Shown here piece by piece: positions 6,777 to 15,829 of a stretch of 64,000 nucleotides of DNA. The number at the start of each line of letters is the position of its first letter. The first letter of the stretch is position 1. A program made the translations under genes and the position numbers. A model generated the notes under the pieces. It did not search any database and was not told the DNA's origin. It saw nothing but the letters and a program-made list of their open reading frames with translations. Origin of the DNA: CAZEJS01 sp964512645 (GTDB lineage Bacteria; Actinomycetota; Geothermincolia; Fen-727; Anoxymicrobiaceae); the NCBI GenBank assembly GCA_964512645.1, contig CAZEJS010000002.1, forward strand, positions 111,687 through 175,686, written 5' to 3'.

Positions 6777-9700
6777 ATGACATCCTACCTGACCGGACAC
6801 AGGGCCTGGGAGACAATCCTGCTGCTGGTCCTCCTCTCGGCGCTCGCGCTCCTGGCGCTGTTCGCCGCCCCCGGCGCGACCGCCCAGCCGATCCCCGGGG
6901 AGATACGAGGGACCGTGACCGGGGCGAACGGCGGATTGCCTATCAACGGTGCCACCATTCAGGCTTACGATGTCGATGGAAACACGTACGGCCTGCCCGC
7001 TGTGTCCGACGTCAACGGCGAATACTCGCTGCCTGACCTCGAAGCCGGGGACTACCGGCTGCTGTTCACCGCCAACGACGGGATACACACCTACATCTTC
7101 TACCAGAACCAGACATCACTTACCGAGGCTACGCCGGTTCCGGTCCCCGAAAACACGGTGGTGGAAAACATCGACCAGGAAATCCCGGCGGGAACCGCCG
7201 GCGACATACACGGCCGGGTGACCGCCGAGGACACCGGAGACCCGCTGGCAGGGGTTGTGGTGCAGGCGTTCGATGCGGACGACATGCCAGCGGGAAACCC
7301 GGCAGTCAGCAACTCCAGCGGGGAGTACCTCGTGTCCGGCCTCCCCGCCGGGGATTACCGGCTGCTGTTCACCGCCAACGACGGGATTCACGCCTCTATC
7401 TATTACCATGACGTGCATTCGCTGGACATGGCCACCCCCGTGGCCGTCCCGGCCGGTGGCGCGGTGTTCGGAATCGATCAGGCCCTGCCCCTCGGGGGCT
7501 CCGTGACCGGCACTGTGCGAGGCGCGGACGACGGGCGCCCGCTCCCTGACGTGGCAATGGACCTGTATTGCATAACCTGGCACAACCACCGACGCACCGA
7601 CATTCGTGTCATCCGTGATCCGTCCGTGAAGACGGACGTGAACGGGGTTTACACGTTCTCCGGCCTTCCGACCGGACAGTACGTCGTCCAGGCCATGCCC
7701 AGGGATTTCATCCACTACGAGGAATGGTGGTACGGCGGAAAATCCTCGCAGGAAGAAGCGGTGCCGTTCACCGTCAGGATCGGCGCGCAGACAACCGGCA
7801 TCGACCTCGACGTGCCCGCGGGGGGCGCCATCTCCGGGAAGGTGGTGGACAGCACGGACACGGAACTTGAGGATGTAAGGTGCACAGCATACAGGTACGA
7901 CCCCAGAAGCAAAACGTGGCAGCCCGTACTATCGACGGGCACTATTCCAACAGGTCAGTACATCATCGGGCCGGTCGAACCGGGGACATACAAGGTGGAG
8001 TTCTCGCCGAATGAAAAGACCCACATCGGCGAATGGTACAACAACAAGGCGGACGAGAAGGACGCCGACAAGATCACCGTTCACCGTTCCCAGATCACCT
8101 CGGGAATAAACGCCGTTCTGACCAGGACGGTTAAGATCTCCGGCAAGGTGGTCTCGAACGACCCGGACGCCTACCCGATTCCCGAGGTGACCGTTAAGGC
8201 CTACCTCAAGGTCGGGAACAAGTGGAGCCTGCGGTACTCCGAGCAGACCTCTTTCTATAAGAAGCCGGAGGGGGGCCCTCCCGGAGGCAAGCCGCAGGGC
8301 GGGGAATACTTCATCGAAGGAATGGTCCCCGGCACTTACATCGTCCAGTTCGTGCCCCCGCGGAACATCTGGAAAGACCAGTACTACAAGGGCAAGGCTG
8401 GGCAGTCCACGGCCGACCGGATCGTCCTTGCCGAAGGGGCGGCGGCGGCCAACGTCAACGCGGCGCTGGCCTGGGACCCGGACAACATCGAATGGTACGG
8501 GGTCACCCCCGCCGAATCCAGTGACTTCGGCAGCCTGCTCTCGAGCGTGGGCTTCGGGTACAACAACCTGTCGCTCGGCCGTTCTTACGACCTTGTCAAC
8601 CTCAGCCTGCTGAAGCGGTTCAAGTGGATATTCATCAACTGCTCGGGTGACTTCCACGACGGCTACAGGGCCAAGGTCCTGGAGCTCTTCGACAACCTGG
8701 CGGATGCGCCGCTGGTCAAGTACGTGAACTCGGGCGGCAAGGTCTTCGTGTCCGACCACGGCGGCCCGCCGCTGTTCCGCGGGCTGGGCCTGCCGTTCAA
8801 CTTCTACCAGGATTCGTTAGACTACGAACACGGACGCAAGCAGTCGGTGACCGCGAGCGTGGTCGACCCGAAGATGCGCGCCGGCATAGGGTCCTCGACC
8901 GTACCGATGACCTATGACAGGGAGGGACACACCACCCTCACCGGAGTACCGCCCGAGGCGACGGTCAACATGCGGGCCACCATTCAGACCAACTTGAAGG
9001 ATACTCTGGCGAACGTTCCCGTGTGCGCCACGCTGCCGTTCGGGTCCGGCAAGGTCGTCTACCAGACGTTCCACCTGGACAAGCAGTCCCCGGAGTACGC
9101 GAAGAAGATGCTTTTCTACTTCCTCGAACGCAAGCCGGCGCCGCCGAAGATCGACTCCATCTCGCCTGCCCTGGGACCGGTGAAGACGGTGGTCACCATC
9201 AAGGGCTCCAACTTCGGCTCGAGCCGTCCGTCGACCTCGTGGGTGACCTTCAACAACAAGAAGGTGACGTCTTACCTGGCCTGGTCCTCCAAGGAGATAC
9301 GGGTCGCCGTCCCCGTGGGCGCGACGACGGGTCCGGTCTGGGTAACCACCGGCGCGGGGACCAGCAACAGGGTGACCTTCTCGGTGACCCAGGCGCCCGA
9401 GGGGGCCGCCTGGTACCTCGCGGAGGGGTGTACCGATTTCGGCTTCGAGACCTTCATAAATATCGAGAACCCGAACGGCGTTCCGGTGACGGCCTCTGTG
9501 CAGTACATGACCCCGGAGGGGCCTTTCCCCAAGCGCGACGTCTCCCTGCCGGCGTACTCGCAGACAACCCTGAACCCCAGGGAGGTAATTGGCGCGAAGG
9601 ATTTCTCGACTCAGGTCATCTGCACGAGCGGCGCGCAGATAGCGGTTGACAGGCGGATGGTGTGGACCGGGCCGGGGGCCGCGTCCCAGGAGGGCCACTC

Positions 9701-10679
9701 CTCTGTCGGCGTGGTCGCCCCCGCCAATAAGTGGTATCTCGCCGAAGGTTCGTCCAAGTGGGGCTTCGAGTGCTGGCTGCTCGCGCAGAACCCCAACAAG
9801 CTCGCCGCGAACCTTACCGTGACTTACATGATCGAGGGCGAAGGCCCGGTCACCAAGACGCGTTCGGTGCCCGCAGGCGGCCGCCAGAGCTGGAGCATGG
9901 CAGATGACATCGGCGCAAAAGACGCCTCGGTGACGATCGAATCCGACAGCGCCCAGGTCCCCATCATCGTCGAGCGCGCCATGTACCGGAACAACCGGCG
10001 GGAGGGCCACGGGTCGGTGGGAACCCCTTCCGCCTCAAAGACGTTCTACCTTGCCGAAGGCACCACCGGTTACGGTTTCACCACCTACGTCCTGGTCCAG
10101 AACCCCAACCCCGGCCCGGCCACCGTGACCCTGTCCTACATGACCAAATCGGGGGCCAGGCCCCAGCCGGCGATGACGCTGCCCGCCAACTCGCGGAAGA
10201 CCGTCCGGGTCAACGATGTGGCCGGGATGCAGGACCAGGATTTTTCCACGAAGGTCACCGGCAGCCTGCCGATTATCGCCGAACGGGCGATGTACTGGGG
10301 CGAAGGCACTCCGCTCGGGGAGGCCTGCCACGCTTCGGTGGGAATGCAGGAAGCCCATTCAGCTTTCTACCTGCCCGACGGGGAGACGTCCGGCGGGTAC
10401 GAGACCTGGACGTGCGTACAGAACCCGAATCCGGACCCTGTCAAGATCGAGGTCGTCTACTTCGAGAGCGGAGGGACCAAGCGGGTTACGCCGATGCCGG
10501 ATACCGTGCCGGGGAATTCGCGGAAAACGTACAACATGGCCGATAAGATCCCCAGCGGGAAGGCCGCCATCCTGGTGAGGGCGGTGACCCCCGGAGTCAG
10601 GATAATGGTCGAACGTTCGATGTACTGGAACAGCCGCGGGGCCGGCACAAACACCATCGGTGGTTTCTCGGACAGGTAG
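6777..10679 (+). CDS. Large secreted multidomain protein: carboxypeptidase-regulatory-like repeats, IPT/TIG domain, four C-terminal YLAEG repeats
   Basis: 1300 aa from ATG 6777 (ATGGAGG upstream at 6764-6770). A signal peptide is visible (hydrophobic ETILLLVLLSALALLALF, then ATAQ). Residues about 40-560 hold five Cna-B/carboxypeptidase-regulatory-like units, each with a GxVxG start and a GEYxxxxLxxGxYxxxF end; units 1 and 2 are close copies (GDYRLLFTANDGIH). About 575-790 is an alpha/beta region resembling a GATase/ThuA-like fold (KWIFINCSG, GGKVFVSDHGG). About 795-875 is an IPT/TIG domain (SISPALGPVKTVVTIKGSNFG). Four ~105-aa repeats begin near residues 879, 986, 1090 and 1197 (WYLAEG or FYL..G, then GFET, NPN, ERAMYW). 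No sortase motif is seen. Role inferred: surface or matrix protein. The repeat is shared with the proteins at 27151 and 59523. Confidence 0.85.
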   Translation: MTSYLTGHRAWETILLLVLLSALALLALFAAPGATAQPIPGEIRGTVTGANGGLPINGATIQAYDVDGNTYGLPAVSDVNGEYSLPDLEAGDYRLLFTANDGIHTYIFYQNQTSLTEATPVPVPENTVVENIDQEIPAGTAGDIHGRVTAEDTGDPLAGVVVQAFDADDMPAGNPAVSNSSGEYLVSGLPAGDYRLLFTANDGIHASIYYHDVHSLDMATPVAVPAGGAVFGIDQALPLGGSVTGTVRGADDGRPLPDVAMDLYCITWHNHRRTDIRVIRDPSVKTDVNGVYTFSGLPTGQYVVQAMPRDFIHYEEWWYGGKSSQEEAVPFTVRIGAQTTGIDLDVPAGGAISGKVVDSTDTELEDVRCTAYRYDPRSKTWQPVLSTGTIPTGQYIIGPVEPGTYKVEFSPNEKTHIGEWYNNKADEKDADKITVHRSQITSGINAVLTRTVKISGKVVSNDPDAYPIPEVTVKAYLKVGNKWSLRYSEQTSFYKKPEGGPPGGKPQGGEYFIEGMVPGTYIVQFVPPRNIWKDQYYKGKAGQSTADRIVLAEGAAAANVNAALAWDPDNIEWYGVTPAESSDFGSLLSSVGFGYNNLSLGRSYDLVNLSLLKRFKWIFINCSGDFHDGYRAKVLELFDNLADAPLVKYVNSGGKVFVSDHGGPPLFRGLGLPFNFYQDSLDYEHGRKQSVTASVVDPKMRAGIGSSTVPMTYDREGHTTLTGVPPEATVNMRATIQTNLKDTLANVPVCATLPFGSGKVVYQTFHLDKQSPEYAKKMLFYFLERKPAPPKIDSISPALGPVKTVVTIKGSNFGSSRPSTSWVTFNNKKVTSYLAWSSKEIRVAVPVGATTGPVWVTTGAGTSNRVTFSVTQAPEGAAWYLAEGCTDFGFETFINIENPNGVPVTASVQYMTPEGPFPKRDVSLPAYSQTTLNPREVIGAKDFSTQVICTSGAQIAVDRRMVWTGPGAASQEGHSSVGVVAPANKWYLAEGSSKWGFECWLLAQNPNKLAANLTVTYMIEGEGPVTKTRSVPAGGRQSWSMADDIGAKDASVTIESDSAQVPIIVERAMYRNNRREGHGSVGTPSASKTFYLAEGTTGYGFTTYVLVQNPNPGPATVTLSYMTKSGARPQPAMTLPANSRKTVRVNDVAGMQDQDFSTKVTGSLPIIAERAMYWGEGTPLGEACHASVGMQEAHSAFYLPDGETSGGYETWTCVQNPNPDPVKIEVVYFESGGTKRVTPMPDTVPGNSRKTYNMADKIPSGKAAILVRAVTPGVRIMVERSMYWNSRGAGTNTIGGFSDR

Positions 10680-10884
10680 GCGGGCCGCGTTGAAACGCCT
10701 GGCCTTCGGCCGACGTGAAGCCTGGTGCCCTCGCGCGGGCGTCAGGGCGGTGCCCGGCCGGCTACGGGGCGGGAAGCCTTCCGCCTCCCGGGAGCCGCGG
10801 GGCCGGAACCGGATTGTAGGAATAGTCCCCGGCCTGGACGAATAATCTGAAAAACCGGCTTCGGAAAGAAAGGCTTCTCAGTCC

Positions 10885-12699
10885 ATGGTCGGAAAGGTTC
10901 TCAGTTCCCGGTACGAGCTGGAGCAACTGATAGGCACCGGGGGAATGGCGGACGTCTACAGGGCCCGCGACAACCTCCTGGGCAGGACCGTCGCGGTCAA
11001 GGTCCTGCACCCGCACTTCGCCAAGGACCCCGTTTTCATCGAGCGCTTCAGGCACGAGGCGCAGGCCGCCGCCAACCTGACCCAGCCCGACATCGTCAAC
11101 GTCTTCGACTGGGGCATCGAGGAGGGCACCTACTACATCGTCATGGAGTACGTGCAGGGCCGGGACCTGAAGGCGATCATACTGGCCGGGGGCCCGCTCC
11201 TGCCCGAGCGCGCCGTCGAGATAGCGATGTCGATATGCCTGGCGCTCGACGCCGCCCACTCCCACGGAGTGGTCCACCGGGACATCAAGCCCCAGAACAT
11301 CATCGTCACCAACGAAGGCCAGATCAAGGTGATGGACTTCGGGATAGCCCGCAGCACCGGGGGCTCGGCGATGACCCAGACCGGGACGATCATGGGCACC
11401 GCCCAGTACATCAGCCCCGAGCAGGCCCAGGGCAGGCCCGCCGACCCGCGCTCCGACCTGTACTCGCTGGGCGTGGTGCTCTACGAAATGCTCACCGGCA
11501 GGGTCCCCTTCGACGGCGACAACCCGGTTGCCATCGCTTACAAGCACGTCAGGGAGGACCCGCTGCCCCCGACGCTGATCAACCCCGACATCTCGGCGGA
11601 GCTCGAGTCGGTCGTAATGAAGGCGCTCTCGAAAAACCCCGAAAACCGCTACCAGACCGCGATGGAGATGCGGTCGGACCTCGCGAGGTGCCTCGAGGGC
11701 ACGCCGGTCCACGCCACGCCCGTGCTCCCCCCGGACGACGCGGCGGGAGGACATACCCGGGCGTTCGCCGCGGGCGGCCCCCCGCCCCGGAGGCGCAGCA
11801 CCGCCTGGATCTGGGTGCCGGTCATCCTGCTGTTCCTGGCGGGCGTCGGCGTCCTGGTCTACGCGCTGGTGAGCGCTTCGTCCGGCGCCGCGGTTCCCGG
11901 CGTGGTAGGCATGAAAACCGCCGACGCGCGCGACCTGCTGGAGGGCAGGGGCTTCAAGATGAACGTATCCAAGACGGTGAAGGACGCAACCAAGCCCAAG
12001 GACACCGTCATAAGCCAGGACCCGGCCGCCGGCGGCAAGCTCAGGAAAGGCGGCACGGTGGACGTGGTGGTCAGCGGAGGGCCCGACCTGGTGACCGTTC
12101 CCTCCGTCATCGGCATGACGGTGGAATCGGCGACGGCTGCTCTCGCGACGGCGGGACTCCAGCTCGGCCAGTCGTCCGAAGCGTACGACGCGGCGGTGGA
12201 GAAGGGCAAGATCGCCCGGCAGGAGCCCCAGGCCAACGCCCAGGCCCCCAAGGGGTCTTCCGTCAACGTTGTCGTGAGCAAGGGCCCGGAGAAGGCCATC
12301 GTGCCCGAAGTCGTGGGGCTGGCCGCGGATGCCGCCACGGCGAAGCTGTCGGAGGCGGGATTCAAGGCGGAAATCGAGTACGTCACCAGCGCCACCGACA
12401 CCGAGGGTCTGGTGAAAAGCCAGGAGCCGGCGGGCGGACAGAGCGCCCCCAAAGGCTCCACCGTCACCATAAAAGTGACCAGGCGCCCGGAACAGAGGTC
12501 GGTCCCCAAAGTCACCGAGATGACGAAGGAAGCGGCCACGTCGACCCTGGTCGGACAGGGTTTCCAGGTGAACGTGGTGGAGCAGGTCTCGACAGCGGCG
12601 AACGTGGGCAAGGTGATCGCCCAGACGCCCACGCCCGGCACAATGGCCAACGTAGGCAGCACGGTCACCATAACTGTAGGCAAGGCGGCAGGTCCATGA
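10885..12699 (+). CDS. Membrane Ser/Thr protein kinase with four PASTA domains (PknB/StkP type)
   Basis: 604 aa. Kinase domain about 10-270: glycine loop IGTGGMADVY, ATP lysine K39 in VAVKVLHP, catalytic HRDIKPQN (D133), DFGIAR, and activation segment GTAQYISPEQ. A Pro/Arg-rich juxtamembrane linker follows, then one transmembrane helix at about 308-331 (WIWVPVILLFLAGVGVLV) and four PASTA domains of about 67 aa (VPGVVGM, VPSVIGM, VPEVVGL, VPKVTEM). PASTA domains bind muropeptides or lipid II in characterised homologues, so this is likely a cell-wall sensor kinase, and it marks a Gram-positive-type envelope. No phosphatase or FHA partner is adjacent; the AIM24-like gene follows after 55 bases. 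Confidence 0.95.
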   Translation: MVGKVLSSRYELEQLIGTGGMADVYRARDNLLGRTVAVKVLHPHFAKDPVFIERFRHEAQAAANLTQPDIVNVFDWGIEEGTYYIVMEYVQGRDLKAIILAGGPLLPERAVEIAMSICLALDAAHSHGVVHRDIKPQNIIVTNEGQIKVMDFGIARSTGGSAMTQTGTIMGTAQYISPEQAQGRPADPRSDLYSLGVVLYEMLTGRVPFDGDNPVAIAYKHVREDPLPPTLINPDISAELESVVMKALSKNPENRYQTAMEMRSDLARCLEGTPVHATPVLPPDDAAGGHTRAFAAGGPPPRRRSTAWIWVPVILLFLAGVGVLVYALVSASSGAAVPGVVGMKTADARDLLEGRGFKMNVSKTVKDATKPKDTVISQDPAAGGKLRKGGTVDVVVSGGPDLVTVPSVIGMTVESATAALATAGLQLGQSSEAYDAAVEKGKIARQEPQANAQAPKGSSVNVVVSKGPEKAIVPEVVGLAADAATAKLSEAGFKAEIEYVTSATDTEGLVKSQEPAGGQSAPKGSTVTIKVTRRPEQRSVPKVTEMTKEAATSTLVGQGFQVNVVEQVSTAANVGKVIAQTPTPGTMANVGSTVTITVGKAAGP

Positions 12700-12754
12700 T
12701 GGGCCGGACCTTGCCGGAAAACCTCCAATCCGAAACGCGGCGAAGGGGGCATTC

Positions 12755-13528
12755 ATGGCGATGAAGCGCGCGATCACACTGCAGGCACTCCTCGAGGAAC
12801 AGAAAGAGGTCGACATCCCCGATGCGTTCATCCTTCAGAACGGGAAGCTCCTGAAGGTGAACATGGACGCCTGCGGAGGCCAGGTCCTCACCAAGGCGGG
12901 CTCGATGGTCGCCTACCAGGGGCAGATGACGTTCTCCAGGAAAGGGGCCGGCGCCGCCAAATGGATCAAGAAGGCGGTGTCCGGCGAGTCCTTCACCCTG
13001 ATGGAAGTGACTGGAACGGGCGACCTCTTCCTGGCGGACGCCGCCAACGACATCGTCCTGCTTTACCTGCAGAACGAGGCTATCGGGGTCGAATCCCTCA
13101 ACCTCCTGGCGTTCACCCCCAGCATCTCCTGGGACATCAGAATGATCAAAGGAGGCGCCGGGATGATGTCCGGCGGCCTCTTCAACGTGAACCTCGAGGG
13201 CACCGGGTACCTGGCGCTGATCAGCAAGGGGGAGCCGGTCGCGCTCACCGTCACGCCCGACCAGCCCACCTATTCCGACCCCAACGCGACCGTCGCCTGG
13301 TCCTCGAACCTCGAGCCCAGCGTCCACGTGGACGCAAACCTCAAGGGACTCAAGAGCATCTACGGGTCGATGACCTCCGGGGAGACTTTCCAGCTCGCTT
13401 TCCAGGGCTCCGGTTACGTGCTGGTCCAGCCCAGCGAGGTCCAGCCGAGCACCAGCATGCCGGGCACGTCAGGGGGAGGAGGGGGCGGCGGCGCCGGCGG
13501 CTTCCTCGGAGGCGTCCTCGGAGGTTGA
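12755..13528 (+). CDS. AIM24-family protein
   Basis: A 257-aa AIM24-fold (TIGR00266/DUF124-like) protein. The beta-rich core runs from about 30 to 230: GSMVAYQGQMTFSRKG, GESFTLMEVTGTGDLFLAD, NLLAFTPSISWDI and FQLAFQGSGYVLVQPSE are characteristic. The C-terminus is a Gly-rich tail (SGGGGGGGAGGFLGG), common in bacterial members. ATG 12755 follows GAAGGGGG. Bacterial AIM24 proteins have no established biochemical function. The position behind the PASTA kinase suggests co-transcription and possibly an envelope-associated role. Confidence 0.85.
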   Translation: MAMKRAITLQALLEEQKEVDIPDAFILQNGKLLKVNMDACGGQVLTKAGSMVAYQGQMTFSRKGAGAAKWIKKAVSGESFTLMEVTGTGDLFLADAANDIVLLYLQNEAIGVESLNLLAFTPSISWDIRMIKGGAGMMSGGLFNVNLEGTGYLALISKGEPVALTVTPDQPTYSDPNATVAWSSNLEPSVHVDANLKGLKSIYGSMTSGETFQLAFQGSGYVLVQPSEVQPSTSMPGTSGGGGGGGAGGFLGGVLGG

Positions 13529-13867
13529 CGGCGGGGCCACGTCCGCCGGAAAACGCGGCGCGCACGCCCGTGCCGGGTCCGCCGCGCGCGAAGCCCCGCG
13601 GCGAGAGCGCCGGGCGCACGTCACCGGGCCGCTTCCATCGCTCTGCAGCGGCGTTGCGGCGCCGTTACGAGGCTGTTTTCCCGCCCCGGCCGGGGGTGCC
13701 GGCAGCGCGGGCGGCAGGCCGCTTCCAGGGCGCCCCCGCCGGCTCGGAATCATTTGCATTTGACTTGAATTCTGTATAGAATCCTATCGCTTTATCGGGC
13801 GTGAGCAGCGGTGCACCGTACCATGGTGCGCCCGACTTGTGTCAGGAACCTGAAACTGGAGTATGAA
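13529..13867 (+). other. 339-base intergenic region with a likely promoter for the Hdr/Etf/Flox operon
   Basis: Positions 13529-13745 are GC-rich with no credible ORF. Near 13754-13782 the composition turns AT-rich: TTGCAT (13754-13759), 17 bases, then TAGAAT (13777-13782). A perfect inverted repeat ATTCT-N4-AGAAT (13769-13782) overlaps the -10 and could be an operator. The leader to ATG 13868 would be about 80 bases. Confidence 0.5.
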
Positions 13868-15001
13868 ATGAGCATCGAACAGGGAACTTTTGTGCAGAAA
13901 TACGACCTGCTGGGTTGTATTCAGTGCGGCAGGTGCACCGGCGGCTGCCCCGTCACGGTCCGCACCGACCTGAACGTCCGCCGTTTCGTGAATGACACGA
14001 TCGACGACGATCGACTCGAAGAGCTCTCGGAGAAGCCCGAGGTATGGGATTGCACCACCTGCAACACCTGCGCGGTCCGCTGTCCCAAGGGCCTGGAGCC
14101 GTTCGAGGTCCTGATGGGACTCCGCGCGATGCGGGCCGAGGAAGGCAACCTCGAGCCTACCGCGATCACCGCCCTCGAAAGCATGTTCAACAACGGCAAC
14201 CCCTGGGGCAAAGCGGCGGCCAAGCGGGTCGACTGGATGCAGGGCATCGAAGGGGCGCGCGTCCTGGAGGAAGGCGAGAAGGCCGACGTCCTGATGCACG
14301 TCTGCTGCACCTCCGCCTACGACCCGAAGATCATGCCTATCGTGCAGACCCTGTTGAAGGTCCTGAACGCTGCGGGAGTCGATTTCGGGTTCATCGGCGA
14401 GGAGGAGAAGCACTGCGGCTCCGAGGCCCGGCGCCTCGGCGAGGAAGGCCTGATGGAGTACTTCGACGAGGAGAATACCGAGCTTTTCGGACGTTACGAC
14501 GTCAATCGCCTGGTCACCGTCTCCCCGCACTGCTTCAATTCGTTCAAGAACGAGTACACGGACCTGGGGCTGCCGGTAATTCACTACACTCAACTGATCG
14601 CCGAACTTCTCGAGGACGGCAGGCTCGAGCTCCCCGCTGAAGTCGGCTCAAAGGTCGTCTACCACGACCCCTGCTACCTCGGCAAGAAAAACCTGATCTT
14701 CGACGAACCCCGCTACATCCTGGGCAAGATCAAGGGGCTGGAGCTCGCGGAGTTCTTCCGGAACAAGGAGCGCAGCCTCTGCTGCGAGGGCGGCGGGGGA
14801 AAGATGTGGGTCGAATCGGAGTCGAAGGCGCCGCGCCTGGCCGAGACGAGGGTGGCGGACGCCCACGACCTGGGCGCGCAGACCATCGCGGTGGCGTGCC
14901 CGTTCTGCTGGCTGACCATCGAGGACGCGATCAAGGCCAAGGGCTACGAGGAAGAGATGCAGGTCAAGGACATCATAGAGCTGCTCGGAGAGGCACTGTA
15001 A
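13868..15001 (+). CDS. HdrC/HdrB-like fusion: 4Fe-4S dicluster plus CCG-domain oxidoreductase subunit
   Basis: 377 aa. Residues about 15-80 are HdrC-like with two [4Fe-4S] motifs, CIQCGRCTGGCP and CTTCNTCAVRCP. Residues about 140-377 are HdrB-like with CCG-type cysteines. The second CCG element is canonical (HDPCYLGK, SLCCEGGGGK, ACPFCW). The first is altered: HVCCTSAYDP, EEKHCGSEARRLG (CC reduced to HC) and SPHCFNSF. No transmembrane segments, unlike the membrane Fe-S oxidoreductases beside Etf in syntrophs. ATG 13868 is chosen for the CTGGAG seven bases upstream and because the conserved region begins soon after; an in-frame GTG at 13811 would add 19 unconserved residues. First gene of an eight-gene operon; EtfB follows after 30 bases. 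Confidence 0.9.
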   Translation: MSIEQGTFVQKYDLLGCIQCGRCTGGCPVTVRTDLNVRRFVNDTIDDDRLEELSEKPEVWDCTTCNTCAVRCPKGLEPFEVLMGLRAMRAEEGNLEPTAITALESMFNNGNPWGKAAAKRVDWMQGIEGARVLEEGEKADVLMHVCCTSAYDPKIMPIVQTLLKVLNAAGVDFGFIGEEEKHCGSEARRLGEEGLMEYFDEENTELFGRYDVNRLVTVSPHCFNSFKNEYTDLGLPVIHYTQLIAELLEDGRLELPAEVGSKVVYHDPCYLGKKNLIFDEPRYILGKIKGLELAEFFRNKERSLCCEGGGGKMWVESESKAPRLAETRVADAHDLGAQTIAVACPFCWLTIEDAIKAKGYEEEMQVKDIIELLGEAL

Positions 15002-15031
15002 AGATCGAGGGAAAAGCGAGGTGAGCGGAGG

Positions 15032-15829
15032 ATGAACATTGCAGTCTGCGTGAAGCAGGTGCCCGACACTTCTGATCCCGACACTGAGGTCCACATCGAC
15101 TCCAGTGGAAAGGGCGTTGATGAAAGCAAATTCAGCTTCGTCATCAACGACGCGGACAACTACGCGGTCGAAGAGGCTATCCTGCTCAAGGAGAAGCACG
15201 GTGGGGAAGTCACCGTCCTGAACGTGGGGCCCGAAGCGGCCAACCAGGTCATCAGGATGGCCCTGGCGAAGGGGGGAGACTCCGCCGTCAGGTTGGACGA
15301 CGAGAAGTTCGCGGGGTCCGACCCCGTGGCGCTGGCCCGCATACTCCAGGCGGGTCTCAAAGACGTTTCCTGCGACGTGGTGATGACGGGCTGCATGGCC
15401 TCCGACGACGGCTACGGCGCGACCGGCGTCGCGCTGGCCGCGCTCATGGGGGTGCCCCACGCCGCGTACGTGAAGACCGTTGAGGTCCTGGGCGACAACA
15501 GGCTGAAGATCAAGCGCGAACTCGAAGGCGGGCTGCTGGAGGTGGACGAGATCTCCACTCCCTGCGTGCTGACCATCCAGACGGGCGGCAACGAGCCCCG
15601 CTACGCCTCGTTCAAGGGCATCCGCGAAGCCTCCAAGAAAGAGATCAAGGTAATGGACCTCGCGGCGACCGGCCTGGAGGAAGACCAGGTCGGCGAGGCG
15701 GGTTCGGTGGCGGTAATGGTCCAGTACTCGGTTCCCGAGGTCGGGGAACTCGCCGAGATCCTCGAGGGCGACGCGGCCGAGACGGCCGGCAAGCTCGCTT
15801 CTATTCTCAAGGAAAAGGGGCTGGTATAA
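15032..15829 (+). CDS. etfB: Electron transfer flavoprotein subunit beta
   Basis: 265 aa. The start MNIAVCVKQVPDTSDPDTEV and NDADNYAVEEAILLKEKHGG are classic EtfB; the AMP/FAD-loop equivalent is TGCMASDDGYGATGVALA, followed by the signature region RELEGGLLEVDEISTPCVLT. It forms a heterodimer with EtfA encoded directly after it (stop TAA immediately followed by the EtfA ATG). Etf takes electrons from acyl-CoA or hydroxyacid dehydrogenases, or in bifurcating forms couples NADH to two acceptors. Beside Hdr and Flox subunits a bifurcating or confurcating role is plausible but not shown by sequence alone. Confidence 0.95.
   Translation: MNIAVCVKQVPDTSDPDTEVHIDSSGKGVDESKFSFVINDADNYAVEEAILLKEKHGGEVTVLNVGPEAANQVIRMALAKGGDSAVRLDDEKFAGSDPVALARILQAGLKDVSCDVVMTGCMASDDGYGATGVALAALMGVPHAAYVKTVEVLGDNRLKIKRELEGGLLEVDEISTPCVLTIQTGGNEPRYASFKGIREASKKEIKVMDLAATGLEEDQVGEAGSVAVMVQYSVPEVGELAEILEGDAAETAGKLASILKEKGLV

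Noticed and set aside
6605..7150. Cyclic di-GMP riboswitch suggested by GGCAAA-containing leaders before the secreted genes
   Set aside because: The paired stems and the conserved second half of the GEMM motif could not be found at either locus.
10762..12831. 689-codon minus-strand open frame opposite the PASTA kinase
   Set aside because: It is a compositional shadow of a GC-rich gene: His/Arg/Gly-rich with no family motif, while the plus strand encodes an intact kinase.
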